Origin: Sphaerosporella brunnea
Lineage: Eukaryota > Ascomycota > Pezizomycetes > Pezizales > Pyronemataceae
Assembly (NCBI GenBank): GCA_008704415.1
Contig: VXIS01000105.1
Coordinates: forward strand, 1 to 64,000
Length of the DNA: 64,000 nucleotides
Reading direction: 5' to 3'
In this document: positions 22,049-34,117 of the stretch, piece after piece
Layout of the letters: each line of letters opens with the position of its first letter
How positions within the stretch are numbered: the stretch's first letter is position 1
Translations under genes and position numbers: made by a program
Notes under the pieces: generated by a model
What the model saw: only the letters and a program-made list of their open reading frames with translations
Told to the model about the DNA's origin: nothing
The model's database searches: none

Positions 22049-25000
22049 TTTTCGATCTTGACACAGTGAGTTCAAAAGCAACAGCGGCGCAAATATCATA
22101 AGCGTGAAAGAGAAGACGACTGACCAGTATTAATGTTGAAATGAAATTATGTTAGAGTGAAAAGACTGGTTAAGGAAATCCGGTTCCGTTGGGGAATGAT
22201 GCTGCAGGATGGATCAAGCAAGGAACGAATCCCACTGCTCTGCTGCAGGATTTCGAAATGTTGGATGCAAGTAGAACGAAGCAAGCTGTAGCCTGTGCTT
22301 CTCGATTTTTAAGAATGTTGATACTTTTGGGAATGGTTACGGAGATTTAATTAGAGGCAAGGGTGAGAGGGAGTGAAGAGGTGATGCGGGGGTGGGGGGG
22401 GGGTGTGTTGGTGTGGGGGACGGAGGTGGGGGGGGGGGGGAGTGGTGATGATGTGACGATCAGAAGAGATGAGCGATGAGGATGAGAGAGATGTGAGTGA
22501 GCGATGTCAAAGAAGAAACGTTAGAGTGGGGATGAAGAGTGGCGGACGGAGGCAGGGTTAAGTACGTGCATGCAAATGGTATGGAGTGTTGAGTGAGGCG
22601 AGAAGCAGCAAGCAAGGTGGGTGGGGTGTTTGGAGGTGGCGGGGTCGGAGCTGGCAAGTTGATGCGTTGATGCAGAGCGGAGTCAGTCACAGGAAGTGGC
22701 TTTTGTTGCGGCTGCTGTTGTTGTTGTCGTGCTGCTGCCAGCAGCCTGTGTTGTTCTTGTTGATGCTGGCTGGCCGGCCTGCTTGATGGATTGATTGATA
22801 CTAGTACGTTGCTTACTCTGCAAACAGCAAACCAGAAAGTGCACTCAGACTACAAAGCGCGATGTACTTATAGGTCCCCGTCGAGTTAACGGTTGGTCAT
22901 ATATAGACGATGTACATGTTTTCTGCCTCGCGCTCGCTTTTCTTTTTGTGCATGGGAGGACTTTTCCAGCGGAGTTGGGTGACGTTTGAGTGCTAGCACG
23001 AACAAGATCCCTCTCCCTTTCCCTTTCCTAGGAACGGAAGTGACGGGGAGGGCGAGAGAGAAGGAAAGCGGCCACAAACCTCGCCGCTTCCCAGCATCCC
23101 GGGATATATGCAATGCAACCTAGCCGTCGACCCCCCCGTGCGACGGTTACTTCCTCCGCCGCCCAAACCGCAGCTTTGGCTGAGATGCAGGTCCCAAAGG
23201 GATCTCCAGCGCACGCCCTATAGTTGGAGCATCGGTACGTTGTGCAGCATGCCCGCCGAACGTGCTCCACCCATCTCTCTCCTCCTCCTGCGGCATGCAG
23301 ATGCTGCCCTTGATGCTGTCGTGCATGCACGATGCGGATCTAAGTCAGGACTCGACATGGAGAATTCGAACTGCTCGCTGGCAAACTCCGCCTCCCCGTG
23401 CAGCTCTGCGATGCCATCTCGTGCCGGTGCTGCCATGGCGACGGCGAGCACAACCACATCCCACAAACCCTGTCACTTGATCCTTCCGGTTCCAGAACAG
23501 CGGTTGTCCCTCGCACGGGCCGCGTGCTGCAAAACCCCCCGAGCTCCCTCGAGACATTCCGTTTCACCATTCGCCAAAGATGGCTTGATTGCTTCCAACA
23601 AGCTGCGATTTTCGAACAAGAAACGGTCCTTTGGCTTGTGCGTAATACCCGTTCACTCGGTTCGGCACTCCAACCCCACGTTATGGAAGCTCTTGGTTCA
23701 CCTGTGGACGCTCAGCTTCTCTCATCCTGTTTGTCATTCTCCGCGGCCGGAAAATCGGCATCCATTCGTTGCCTCCCTTGTGAATGGAGAGTGGAGAAAA
23801 CTGGCCAGCCCTTTCTCGGTTTGTTTCTCTTTTGAGGCGGGCCGAATCACAGGCGTAGATCTCAAATGTTGTGGTTAGCCCTCCCGCAGCAAGTTTATGG
23901 TTTTGCTTCTTCCCTGTCTGTCTACATGTAGCTATGTGGAATCCGAGCATTCTTGCTGTAGTAGCTGAGGCTGAGGCGTCCGCTCTCGTCCACGTCAAAG
24001 CTCGGGATGATCCCGTGATGTTTGATTCAAGTGCGAGCACGCCACATTGCTTTTTTCATTCCAACCTTATGCAAGCCACGTTTGCAAGGGTCTCTGTATC
24101 GGGAATTTGGGACCTATGATGGCGACAGAAGGGCAGCAAACCAAAGCATGCGCAGGTGGAGTTGGATCGTTCCTGTGCCATCGCACATCACACAAGATCC
24201 CCCCCCCCTTTTTTCGTGCGGGCGGCACGCCTCATATCGGCCGCAGCGGGGCGACAGGTGTGATCTACAGACCCACTCGAAATATCCAGTTGACAGACGA
24301 TCGGCAGCCCCGACGATCTTATTGGACACCACCAACCTCATGGCAACACCGCCTCGCATCGGGCCCGAGGTCATAGCATCGGTCCCCCAAGACAGCCTCG
24401 ATCTGAAAAGAGAAAAGGTTGAGGAGAAGCCCGAAGAGTGTCTCAGTCCTACCGGGGCCGGGCACCGCTGCCGGTACCGAGACCGTATATCACAGATATA
24501 CATAGAATAGCAAACACCGCATAGCACCATCGATATCTGGTCTCGCAATCTCTTGGGGCAGATAGAAGAAATGAATCAAAGCCCCCCAGTCCTGGATCAT
24601 GAACTCGGTTTTTGTGAGTGATGCTGATTCCGTCCTCGGCAGTTGCACGACAAACCACCAAGCCAGGGCCAATTCCAGATCCCTCCAATATGAATATCGA
24701 CGAACCAAATATCGCTATGTATACGAACAAATCCCCACACAGCCACCGGTTCGCTTGGCATAATACCTAGTACTTGTGATCATCCTAGCGTACTATGACA
24801 CACTGACCGGACCTCAAACCAATCCGGTACCTATCTAGCGGCATGATATCTCTTTGAAAGTTTTGTTGACAGCGGCTACGTTGTATTTATAAACTAGCTG
24901 GGTTAGCGACAAACAACGACGAGTCTCCTCAACACCTATCAAACTGCCCTTTCGGCTTGAAGACGTTGCTCAGCAGTAACCCCCCGCGCGCGGTATGTAC

Positions 25001-27507
25001 ATAGCTGTGGCAGAGAACTTTGAGCCAAGCTAGCTGCGGCCCATATCAAAATCCGAGGGAACCTGACGAGAGAGATCAAAGCAGTTGGACTCGTGCCGTT
25101 TCGGCTAACTGGTGCACTGTCAGCAAGAGAGTGTGGAACGATGATCACGGCTTTGAGAATATTGTCGATTGGGCCAAACTTCCCTTCACATAGCAACCTC
25201 AACTGCACTTGCGGCATATATATCTGAGGGAAGGTTTGTCACCACAAGTGACAGCAGAATCCGGGAGCTTTGGGAGGAGTGTGTGTACTATCAATCTTGC
25301 ACTTTTCCTCCTGGCCGGTCCTTCATGCGACCTCAGGTCTCGACCGCCTCCGCAGAATCATGGAAGCGACGAACCCCCTGCATGCTTCCCGGAGATAGCT
25401 ACAGGGAACCAACCTATCTAATTGCCGATCATGACAGCTCGATATAGAACCTGGCCATATATTTCTCACAACCCACCCCACGCTCCCTCGTGCTCATCCG
25501 AAAAAAAGGTCATGATCTTTCATACAGTCGACTCTCTCTATAAGAATACGGTCGGGACCGCTGGGGCGTATTCTTATAAAGTGGAAATTCTTATAGAGAG
25601 AGTGGCTTGTCCCATACAAACTCAGTCGGGACCCGTATTCTCATAGGGCGAGTTGACTGTAATAGAAATTTCTCGGGCCGGGATAGTCGTGGAGGTTGAT
25701 GTCTCGGGGGTCCCACCAACAACCCACCACTCTGTGTAACCCCTCCGGTTCCGGGAGCGCCGCGCGCAAGATAGGGGAACCCAGGAACCAAACCGCTGGG
25801 AACCGAAAGAATATGGTATTCCGGGTACTTGGCGAGCGCGGGGAGGGAAACGAACAACCGGAACTAGCCGTTCTCGTTTAATGAGAGGAGACCTCACACA
25901 ACAATACATTTTTACAGGGAGGGGGGGTTTGAGCAAAGTGCTACAATGCCAACTGATTCGTTCGCATGGGCGAATATGCCACCGAGGAGTTTTATGCCAC
26001 AGAGCTGCAACTTAAAAAAAAATCCAATACAAAAATGGAACACAAAAAACAGGCACCAGAAATTTTTTAAAAAACACCACGCTGTGCTGTAAATGCTCCA
26101 AGTTTTTCTCTATTTTTGCGGTAAGAATTGATAAATATAATCCACACTGACCACTAAGCACCACCTATTCCGAACCCGTAGCCCCTGGCCCATGCTAGCA
26201 AATCGGTTGGCATTGCTTTTTTTTTTTTCCTTAGAGACTCCACCAGCTCTTTCGGTTAAAAAAAAAAAAACGCCGGCTGGTGAAGTAGCAGGACGATGGC
26301 AGAGAAGAAAACACAAATAAATCTCCAGAGATTACTCGCAAAATTCAAAAACAATATAGCGGACTTACAAGTCTTTTCCATTCACCTGCGAATTCGCCTA
26401 TGCAGCTGTGATATACCTAAGCAAACACATCTTGAAGATAACCATAGTCTCCCACGGACGTGCTGTCAACTTCAAGCTGTAGAGCGCCCGGGCCTTACCC
26501 TTGAAGCTTACATGCGCGCGGTCATCCAGCTAGAGAGAAGATCTAACATTTAATTATATCCCAGCCCAGTTTCCAATCGACCTAGGCCTAGGCCTTCCCT
26601 ATGTACAGCTGTCTCACAACAATTGCAAGTCAACATTTGCGTCCGAACCCCATAGCTACCCATGCAAAAAAAGAAAGATGTGACAGAAGAGCGAGCTTAG
26701 TACAGTTTTACCTCCTTCTGGCCTGCTGGGGGGGGGGGGGGCGACTCCTGTCGGTATGCCCGCCCGTCTCTCTTCCTGGGGGGGACGGTGTAGCATCATT
26801 GTAGGCCACGTTTTCTTCTCCGGGTCTCCACATCCGCGGAGGAATCCGAGGCCTATGCTTGAGAAGCCGACACCCGGTATATATAAGTGCCCAAAACAAT
26901 CCGTGGTTGACGTTGAGGAGGCAAAATAAATAAACAAGCAAATCTGGTGGACGCACTGCCCTGAAGATTATACGTATATACGTTTTTCGTGTTTTGCCAG
27001 AAATCACAGAGAGAAACTTCCTCACGCTGACGGTTTTATGCAGTGTGTTCAGTAGTGAATGGTAGGGCGTTGTGGTTTTTATTGTTCATTGCGCATCACT
27101 CGGCATCCGTTGAACTCATTTTTCGCCCTCATGAATTCACTGACACATCGATCTGTACTCTTATGAGCATTTCCCTTTGCCGCTGGAGAGTAACACCCTA
27201 TGTAGGAGAATGTGAGTAAACACGGGAACTCACTGTTCTGCACAAAATGCTACTCGCCCTGATCGAGATCATTCGACAGTTATTCCCAAAGCCCTAAGGG
27301 TAGACGACCATATTATTAGGATGCAAAGCGAAACACAGAAGGAAACAGAAACCTCGGCGCCCATGAGAAAAAATGCAACGGACCGAAAAGTACCCCCAGA
27401 AAGTCAAGCAATGAGAGCTCCAAAGATTCCCAAATGCAGTAAAAACAGATCCCACTACGACCATTGTAACCCACTATCCAGAGCTCTCGCATGCCCGCCT
27501 CACATCA
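22049..27507. other. 5.5-kb gene desert upstream of the RRM gene
   Basis: Lies between the 5' end of the RRM gene and the 3' end of DCL1 and must contain the RRM promoter and leader. Purine-rich, G-run-rich DNA fills 22,380-22,560. A long but unconvincing frame covers 23,108-23,878. A 135-bp MITE lies at 25,525-25,659. A/T and G homopolymers recur (A8-A12 near 26,010-26,270; G12 near 26,730). No other recognisable gene or RNA. Confidence 0.5.
25525..25659. mobile_element. 135-bp MITE, Tc1/mariner (pogo/Tigger-like) type
   Basis: The ends are terminal inverted repeats: the left end reads CAGTCGACTCTCTCTATAAG and continues AATACGG; the reverse complement of the right end reads CAGTCAACTCGCCCTATGAG and continues AATACGG. 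About 22 of the first 27 positions match. The element is flanked by a TA dinucleotide on each side (25,523-25,524 and 25,660-25,661), the target-site duplication of Tc1/mariner elements. The CAGTCRACTC terminus is the kind seen in pogo/Tigger-like elements. An internal inverted copy of the left end (ATTCTTATAGAGAGAG, about 25,588-25,603) gives it hairpin potential. It is non-autonomous and has no coding capacity. Confidence 0.8.
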
Positions 27508-30500
27508 TTATTCATCGCCTTTTGCTTCCTCCTTGTCGGTCGATTTCGGACAGTTGCACAGGTTGCGCACCTCCTCTGGGCTGAAAGAGTTCAGTTTCTC
27601 CAACGCCGCTTCAGCCGCAATGATACGGGCGGCCTTCGCCGAGGCACCTGTCCCCACGGAGAATATTTCTCCGTGGATTACAACGGCAGTGAAAACCTTG
27701 AGCCCGTCTTCGTCCGTACGCTTGGTGGTAGTTTCCCAACCCCACTGCTGGCAACCGATGTTGTCCAGCTTCTTGGCGAGGAAGGTGGAAGGGTGTTGGC
27801 CAGCAAAATCTGAGAGTGAACCTGTCAGTACTTCAAGCGGATATGGAAGGTGATCAAGCGAGTTTACCATCGTAGAGAGACATGTCCACGAAGTAAGGTC
27901 GGATGTGGACGTCGAAAAACCCCTCGATTAGAGAGTATTTGAACTCGGAGTCAACGAACATGGCGCCGATGAAAGCCTCGAGGACGTCAGGAAGTGTCTC
28001 TGTTTTGTATGAGTTCCAGTTTGCAGAAAATGAGAAACGGATAACTTACTCGGAGGAACCATGATCGACAGATCAGCCCAGAAATTGGGAGCGTCCGACT
28101 TCTCTTTCGCCTGGAGAATATTGGTGACGTATTCTGCAATCGCAGCGTCCAAATGGGCACCGACTTTCCTTATCTTCTTATGGAAACCTAGAATTACACT
28201 TACGGCACCGAGGAATCTGTTTGAAACCATCGCCATCTTGTGTTCGGTAAGCCATTGAGGATCGGCCTCCGGATACTTCTTGAAGATGAACTCGACGCAG
28301 GCTAAGTCAAGAAGGGCGTCGCCGAGAAACTCGAGACGCTGGTAGCTAGGAACTTTCTCCCATGGCCAAGGGTTGGATGGATGCGTAAAGGCCGACATTA
28401 GCAGAGTAGGAGATTTGAATCTGTATCCAAACTGTGCTTCGATGTCGTCTGCAAGCTTCTGCTGAGAAGCAGTGGGTTGCGCCAATTGGTACCCAGGCTT
28501 CACATATCCCTTGTAATAGTCCGCGAAGCACTGCTGAGAATGGTGTTCGCTGCCGAGGATCGAGCTCACCATCTTGGTCGCCCCGTCCAATCCCTTGTCA
28601 AAAAGCGCAGCTCCGATCAATGCCTCACAGACGTCTGCAACGGACTTGTCTCCCAGTGTGTGCAAATTAGTCTTGATAGCTTCAACACCAGTCTTCTTGC
28701 CATGCAAGAGCTTCATGTGAGGGTACCAGGTACGTCTCGAGAAACCTTGGGTCTGTATGTAATCGGGGATGCCAATCTTTCTCGCTTTTTGGAAGAGGTT
28801 CTGATTGCAAACCATGATCATACGTTCAACGTGGAGTTGGAACTCGCTGTCCGAGTGAGAGCGACAGAATAGACTGATCGAAGTACCGAGCTTGAGATAA
28901 CAATCACCTAGGAACTCAAGACGCTCATAGTTGTTCCCCATGCCGCGCTGCTTGTTGATCTGTTTTTCTAACGGCAGATCGGTGTTGTCCGAGTCTTTGG
29001 TAATGGCTTCCAGTGCAAGACTCAGGTCAAGGTCTCCCAGGCCCAAGATCTTGGACAACTCCCAGGCATGAAGAAATGCATCCATGCGAGTGCTGACAGA
29101 GGGGAAAAGCATCAATGCATGCACCAATCTCACCGGAATCTACCACAAGTTAGTGAAAAGGCATGGTTCAAGTTTCGATAGATGAAAACCAGACCCTGGA
29201 GATAGAAAAGGCAGAGGGACAGATGAGCGCTCCAACGGATAGCTCTAACTCTCTCTCTGTAGGAGGGTCTAAAAAGTTGAGCCTATGCAGAAGACGCTCG
29301 GCACTGTATACTGGTTCGGTTTCGGGTATATCCCACTTCACTTGCATCCACCTCCGCTTCTTCCCCGCATTATAGCTGTAATCGAGGATATTTGCAAATA
29401 CCCCAGCACCAGATGTTCCTTCCAAGACCTTGTCAGATGGGCCTATTCCCTGGACCCACCCATGAGAAATGAAGCGACGAGATCTGTCCACACGATCGAT
29501 GAGAAACCGTTCTTCGGCGACTGTCGGATCATCCCCAGGTTCAAATGGCAAATCTCTGTGAGCGGCAACAAATTTCAGTGTCTCCCAATCTATTAGGTCC
29601 GACGCCGACATGTTTTCGTCAAACTCCTGGCCCAGAACAGGTGCAAGCCAGTACCGAGTAGTTTCGTAGGAGATCTCAAAGTGTTTGTTGAATACGTCAA
29701 AAAAAATCCGATCCAAGAACGAGTTCAGTATCTCCAGCTTTTCTTCGTCGAGATTGAGAGGCTCCTTGAGTCGCAAGAATTGTACCTGGGTTGGTTCTCC
29801 TTTTGCTCCGTAAACCTTGAATGGTGGCATCCTGGGCAAAGGCTCCCTTGTAGCGATGCAGATGTATTGCATATCACAGAAATGTTTAGGATCTTGGACC
29901 AGGATGATAGTGACCCAAAGCTTAGTCGGAGGGGTAGGATCATTGACATCCCAGAAGCTGGGCTTCCTCCGAAAAGTATAGGTGTTTGATCGGTTCGCAT
30001 CTACCGCTAGACGCGCGTTTGCGAACTTCGGGAGCTCTTTGCGCCGGATTTTTGGAAGAAAATGCCCGTTCAAATGCTTTCCTGCCCGAAGTCTCAAGCA
30101 TGCCTCGAAGGCAACAAGTCGCTTGGCACCAGCTTTCGAGGGTTGTGGAAGACACTCAATCCCATTGATCGGCGATGTAGATGGCAGTATCAGTTGGCAG
30201 ACAAACCTTCTGCCTGTGGCAGGTTTCACGACATATATGGGCTGTCCCTCATCCTCTCCATTATGGTCCTGTTTACTATTAGCGAATTGCGACCGAAAAA
30301 CCAGCTGAATCAGGTATACCAGATTGGAGGCAAATGTCGAGATCACCTGCAGGGCAGATGTGAGTGTTAATTTGGCTCCAGTCTCCTCTTCAAGGTAATA
30401 CGGCTCGTCCGCCTGTTCTTCTAGTTCCTGGATGTCTGTCCGGGATATCGTGCGATCCTCAGGAAGATGTTTGCAAAAGTTTCTCATAGCCTCTTCAGCC

Positions 30501-32531
30501 TTGAAAACATCGTGGAGCAGCTGCCTATGGTCCATATTCCCCTCTTCAACCATGTGAAAATATCTGGACTTGATATGACGAGCCCGGCCGCGAGATTGGA
30601 TGTATTGAATCATGGTCGTGTAGAGATCAAATCTGATGACCCAGTTGCAATCCGGTACGTCTAATCCTTCTTCAGCGACGGACGTGGCAATGAGACAATT
30701 CAGTTTTCCATTTCTGAACCGGTGCACATTTAACATTTGCTGTCGAAGTGAGAAGTTTTCCTCGCCGGTAGTCCCAGGCCGGCTCCCAACAAGAATCCCC
30801 ACGCGGAACTGATCGGAAACATTGTCCTTGAGCAGCTCAAAAAGACATCTGGCTGTGTAGCGCTGCTGCACGAAGATGATGCACTTTTCGGAGTCCCTGG
30901 TTCTGTATATCTTTTGGAGCACCTGTCGAAGGAGAAGGACTTTGGAACTACAGTCTTCCTCCGTGAGTTGAGGCGGGTCGAATGCCAGAGTGGAGATGTA
31001 TTCGTGAGCCTCCTGGATCAGCGCTATTTCCTTTTCAAGGGCGTCCATGGCCTCTTTGGAAAATGTCTTGCCCGTAGCCTTCTCAGTTTTGCGCTGGAGC
31101 TTATGTGCGGACTTCTCAGAAAGAGCTGATTCCCAGATCTGATCTGCGCACCAAGGGCCTGAAAATGTATAAGTACATGATTGGGCCTTTCTGAGAAAGG
31201 AGATCATACCAAGCTGGGAGGTCGCTTCCTTTGCGAAAGCAAAAACCTTTCTCAGAACATGCAAATCACCATACTTCTTGCGAAGATTTAGGCAGAGACT
31301 AGTCTCCCAAGGGGCCTTCAACGGTTTGAACGGTATGATCTGCTCATTGGGACGCTTAGCTGCCCGTTGAACGAATGAGAGCTCTTCTGCCGTCCTGATT
31401 TGGCTATGGAGTAATCTCTCAAGATCCATAGCCGCTTCAACCACGTCCACTCGAGCATCCACGGGCGACGCAGTCATTCCAAAGATTTTGGGACGAAACT
31501 CTGTCGGCAACGGCTCGTAAAAATCTTTGATAATCCGCGCGTATACATGGTTCTTTTTGGCGTGATGAGCCTCATCGAAACACAGAAGATTGATATCCTT
31601 CATCCCCACAAACGCGCGGCAGAGAAGTAGATACAGGACATCGGCAGTCATGACGATGACCTGATCTTTATCAAGGATCTTTTCCCAAACCTCTGGCTTC
31701 CACATCTTGTCGTTGTCACACATGTCTCCATAGTACCTTCCAACTTTGGCATCAATGTTGTTTTCTAGGACTGATGATTGCTGGAACACTAGAGTGACCG
31801 AGTCGACCAGGAAGAAACTGACCCGACGATGTTTACCTTGTCTACGAGATTCCAGCTCCTCGTTGATAATATGTCTGATGAGAAGACACGCAATCAAAGT
31901 CTTTCCCGAACCTACGCTACAAGTCAACACAATCGCTCTAGCAAATGATATGCAGACTGATTGATACCAGTGTCCAGTACAGCAAGGCAGTTCATCTGTT
32001 TGGCGATCTCGAAAAGCTCTAGCTGATACTCTCTGGGATCCGTGATCACTTTTGCAGCCTTATGGACCAATTGCCGAGTTGATAGCTTGTTGTCATCCTT
32101 CACCACATCCTTTTTGCTGTTGACCTTGATGATGTTGTCAGATTCCCGTTCTAACCTATCAGAAAAAAAAATCTCAGCACGACTGCAACAAATTCCAGCC
32201 AGCGAGAACCATCTTCTTACCATTCCTTGAACATCTGGTGACGCTCGCGGCGGGATGGGCCCATGCGCCAATGCTTCTGCCTAGGTTCGTTCTCAACCAA
32301 CGCAACTTCGGCAAGCATTTCCGCCTCTTCATCCTCGTCATCTGTGTCGAGGACAACTTCTTTGTCCGACAGAGGTTCGTCAAGACTGGTTTCAGAACAA
32401 AGTTGACGATCCTGCTCTTCGATCTCGAGAATGCGGTCAAGCTCCCTGCTGATGCCCGACGAAGGGCGGTGTTGTACGTAGAGCCCGCAATCGAGATCGC
32501 TATCCAGGCCTGAAACTGATGAGTTTGTCAT
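27508..32531 (-). CDS. DCL1: Dicer-like protein 1 (RNase III with helicase and dsRBD)
   Basis: Dicer-like enzymes cut double-stranded RNA into small RNAs for quelling or meiotic silencing. Exons on the minus strand: 32531-32221, 32155-31968, 31911-31210, 31158-30320, 30268-29195, 29139-28050, 27999-27868, 27809-27508, coding 1,545 aa. Domain order: acidic N-terminus; DEAD/H helicase (Walker A LDTGSGKT near 165, DEAH box FDEAHHAKK near 275, motif VI QSRGRARH); Dicer dimerisation domain; divergent PAZ-like region; RNase IIIa (ERLEFLGDCYLKLG near 1110); RNase IIIb (QRLEFLGDALLDLA near 1305); C-terminal dsRBD in the last exon. The acidic RNase III residues are present in both domains. The clear dsRBD and the N-terminal sequence favour the DCL1 rather than the DCL2 class. 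Two introns (31159-31209 and 30269-30319) are both 51 nt and leave the frame open, so they are easily missed. Confidence 0.9.
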
Positions 32532-33052
32532 CTTGTTCTTGACTCTGGAAAGTGCGAAGAGCGTTTGTTTGCTAGCAACTAGCAGGTTCAGATCGCAGAA
32601 GTGGAGAACTCAATTCGTGTAGCAGAGACCAATGAAAATTGAACAAATTGTAGGTGGGGACCGGCGGAATGTTGTCGACGTCCGCAAGTGTCTTTTTCAG
32701 AGCTTGTAGTGGTGCAGTTAGTGGATGGTTGAGACAAGACCCTGTTGTGTTCAAGCTGGGGGCGGCTTTCGCTCAAAGCTGAGATCTGCCGATCTCGCCT
32801 AATTTAGCGGAGTATTTCACAGCCTCATTGGCTAGCACTCGGTATCAACATCACATGTGCGAGGACTTAATGCGAGGATATCTATCGGAATTTAAAGACA
32901 TTCTTCCGTTTTCTATGTACCATGTATAATGCAGCCCGTCGGAAGAAGAGTGGTTTACTCTAGACTTGCTCTCACCTTTTTGCTTCGCTGCTAGATTTCG
33001 AGCGCTCCGAATGTAACCTGGCCTCACTGTCTATCGTAGCGAGCACTTCGAT
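32532..33052. promoter_or_regulatory. DCL1 upstream region
   Basis: 521 bp between the DCL1 start and the stop of the Nudix gene, both on the minus strand. It must contain the DCL1 promoter and the Nudix 3' UTR. No recognisable element. Confidence 0.4.
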
Positions 33053-33732
33053 CTACGAAAACCTCCACTTTCTCGCAATCTCGAACCCCTCCGCCAATGT
33101 GCCCACGCGCGCATCAATCGCATACCCCTCCTTCTCAAGGCGTCTACACTCGGTGTAAAGATCCTTCAACGGCACCGTGAAGGATTCAATGAACTCGTTC
33201 TCTTCCAATTGCGGCTGGGGGTTTTTGTTCTCCTCGCGCTCGAGATCAATCTTGACATGCACCATGTGCAAGTTCGTGTTGCACATGCCGGGGTCATTGA
33301 ACATGAGACAGCTCTTGTCGGTGTCCGCAATCTCGCCCCTGTAGCCCGTCTCTTCGTAGAGCTCGCGCAGAGCGCATTCCTCAGCAGTTTCGTTCGCATC
33401 GACAAGACCGGCCGGGACTTCGATAGTCACTTTGCCGATTGGGGGCCGGAATTGCTTCTGAAGCAAGAGCGCCGGAGGAGTGCCGGGGCGCTCCAAGATC
33501 GCAACAATGCCGACACCGTCATAGTCGACGCCTGCGGGGCGGGTGCAGCGCTCGGCAGACTCCCAGTCACGCGTCTTCGAGTTGGGGTCGGTGTAAACGG
33601 TCCTGTGTGGAGCTGTTAGTTCGAGCACGAAGGTTACTAAAAGGTAAGTACTAACTTCACGAGCTTGACCCATTTGGCATCCTCCAGCTTGAGCGGAGCC
33701 GTCCACACGACTTTGCAGCTCTCGAGCGACAT
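33053..33732 (-). CDS. YSA1: Nudix hydrolase, ADP-ribose pyrophosphatase type
   Basis: Predicted to hydrolyse ADP-ribose and related ADP-sugars to AMP plus sugar phosphate, as yeast Ysa1 and human NUDT5 do. Exons on the minus strand: 33732-33656 and 33602-33053, coding 208 aa (Ysa1 is 231). The full Nudix box G-x5-E-x7-REU-x-EE-x-GU is visible around residues 100-125 (GLVDANETAEECALRELYEE followed by TGY). The upstream LLLQKQFRPPIGK and EVPAGL motifs are characteristic of the ADPRase subgroup, as is the downstream Pro-Gly in NDPGMCNTN. No targeting peptide is evident. A telomere-repeat-like box lies about 80 bp upstream of the ATG. Confidence 0.88.
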
Positions 33733-34117
33733 TGTAGCTTTAGGCTGGCGGAGTGGGTGACGTTGCGGGTAGTGTGGTGATGGTGCGGAGTGGCGTTGGC
33801 GGGGCACCCCGCTAACCCTAACCCTGAAAGCCTCGAGTCCAAGCTTCTCGAGTCAGTGGTCGCTGGCTGGTCCTGCGAAAACAATTCACACCAGATCAAG
33901 TCGGCGGCCAAGACGCGTTTATCTCGGGTAGAAGCAGGGTGGATACAGTTTCATAGGGCCTAGAAACCCCTTCCCATTATTTACCGTCGGTTGCCGATCA
34001 CTCGCAAATCTATTACTTGCACCCCGCATTTGGCTGGATATATGTAACCGCGAAAAGACTCCAAAGAAACAAAAAAGGCAGCTGTAAAGAATCTAGAATA
34101 GGTATGTTTTGTCATGG
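33733..34117. promoter_or_regulatory. Upstream region of the Nudix gene with a telobox-like motif
   Basis: 385 bp between two minus-strand genes. The plus strand reads TAACCCTAACCCT at 33,813-33,825 (AGGGTTAGGGTTA on the gene strand), about 80 bp upstream of the Nudix ATG. Such short telomere-like boxes are known promoter elements in fungi and plants; a function here is inference. The rest includes the ARPC5 3' UTR. Confidence 0.45.

Noticed and set aside
23108..23878. 256-codon frame on the plus strand starting with ATG in the desert
   Set aside because: Composition is irregular (Arg/Ser/Pro/His/Cys-rich), with no domain, no splice partners and no continuity with neighbours. Other frames over the same GC-rich DNA are also open, so it is likely chance.
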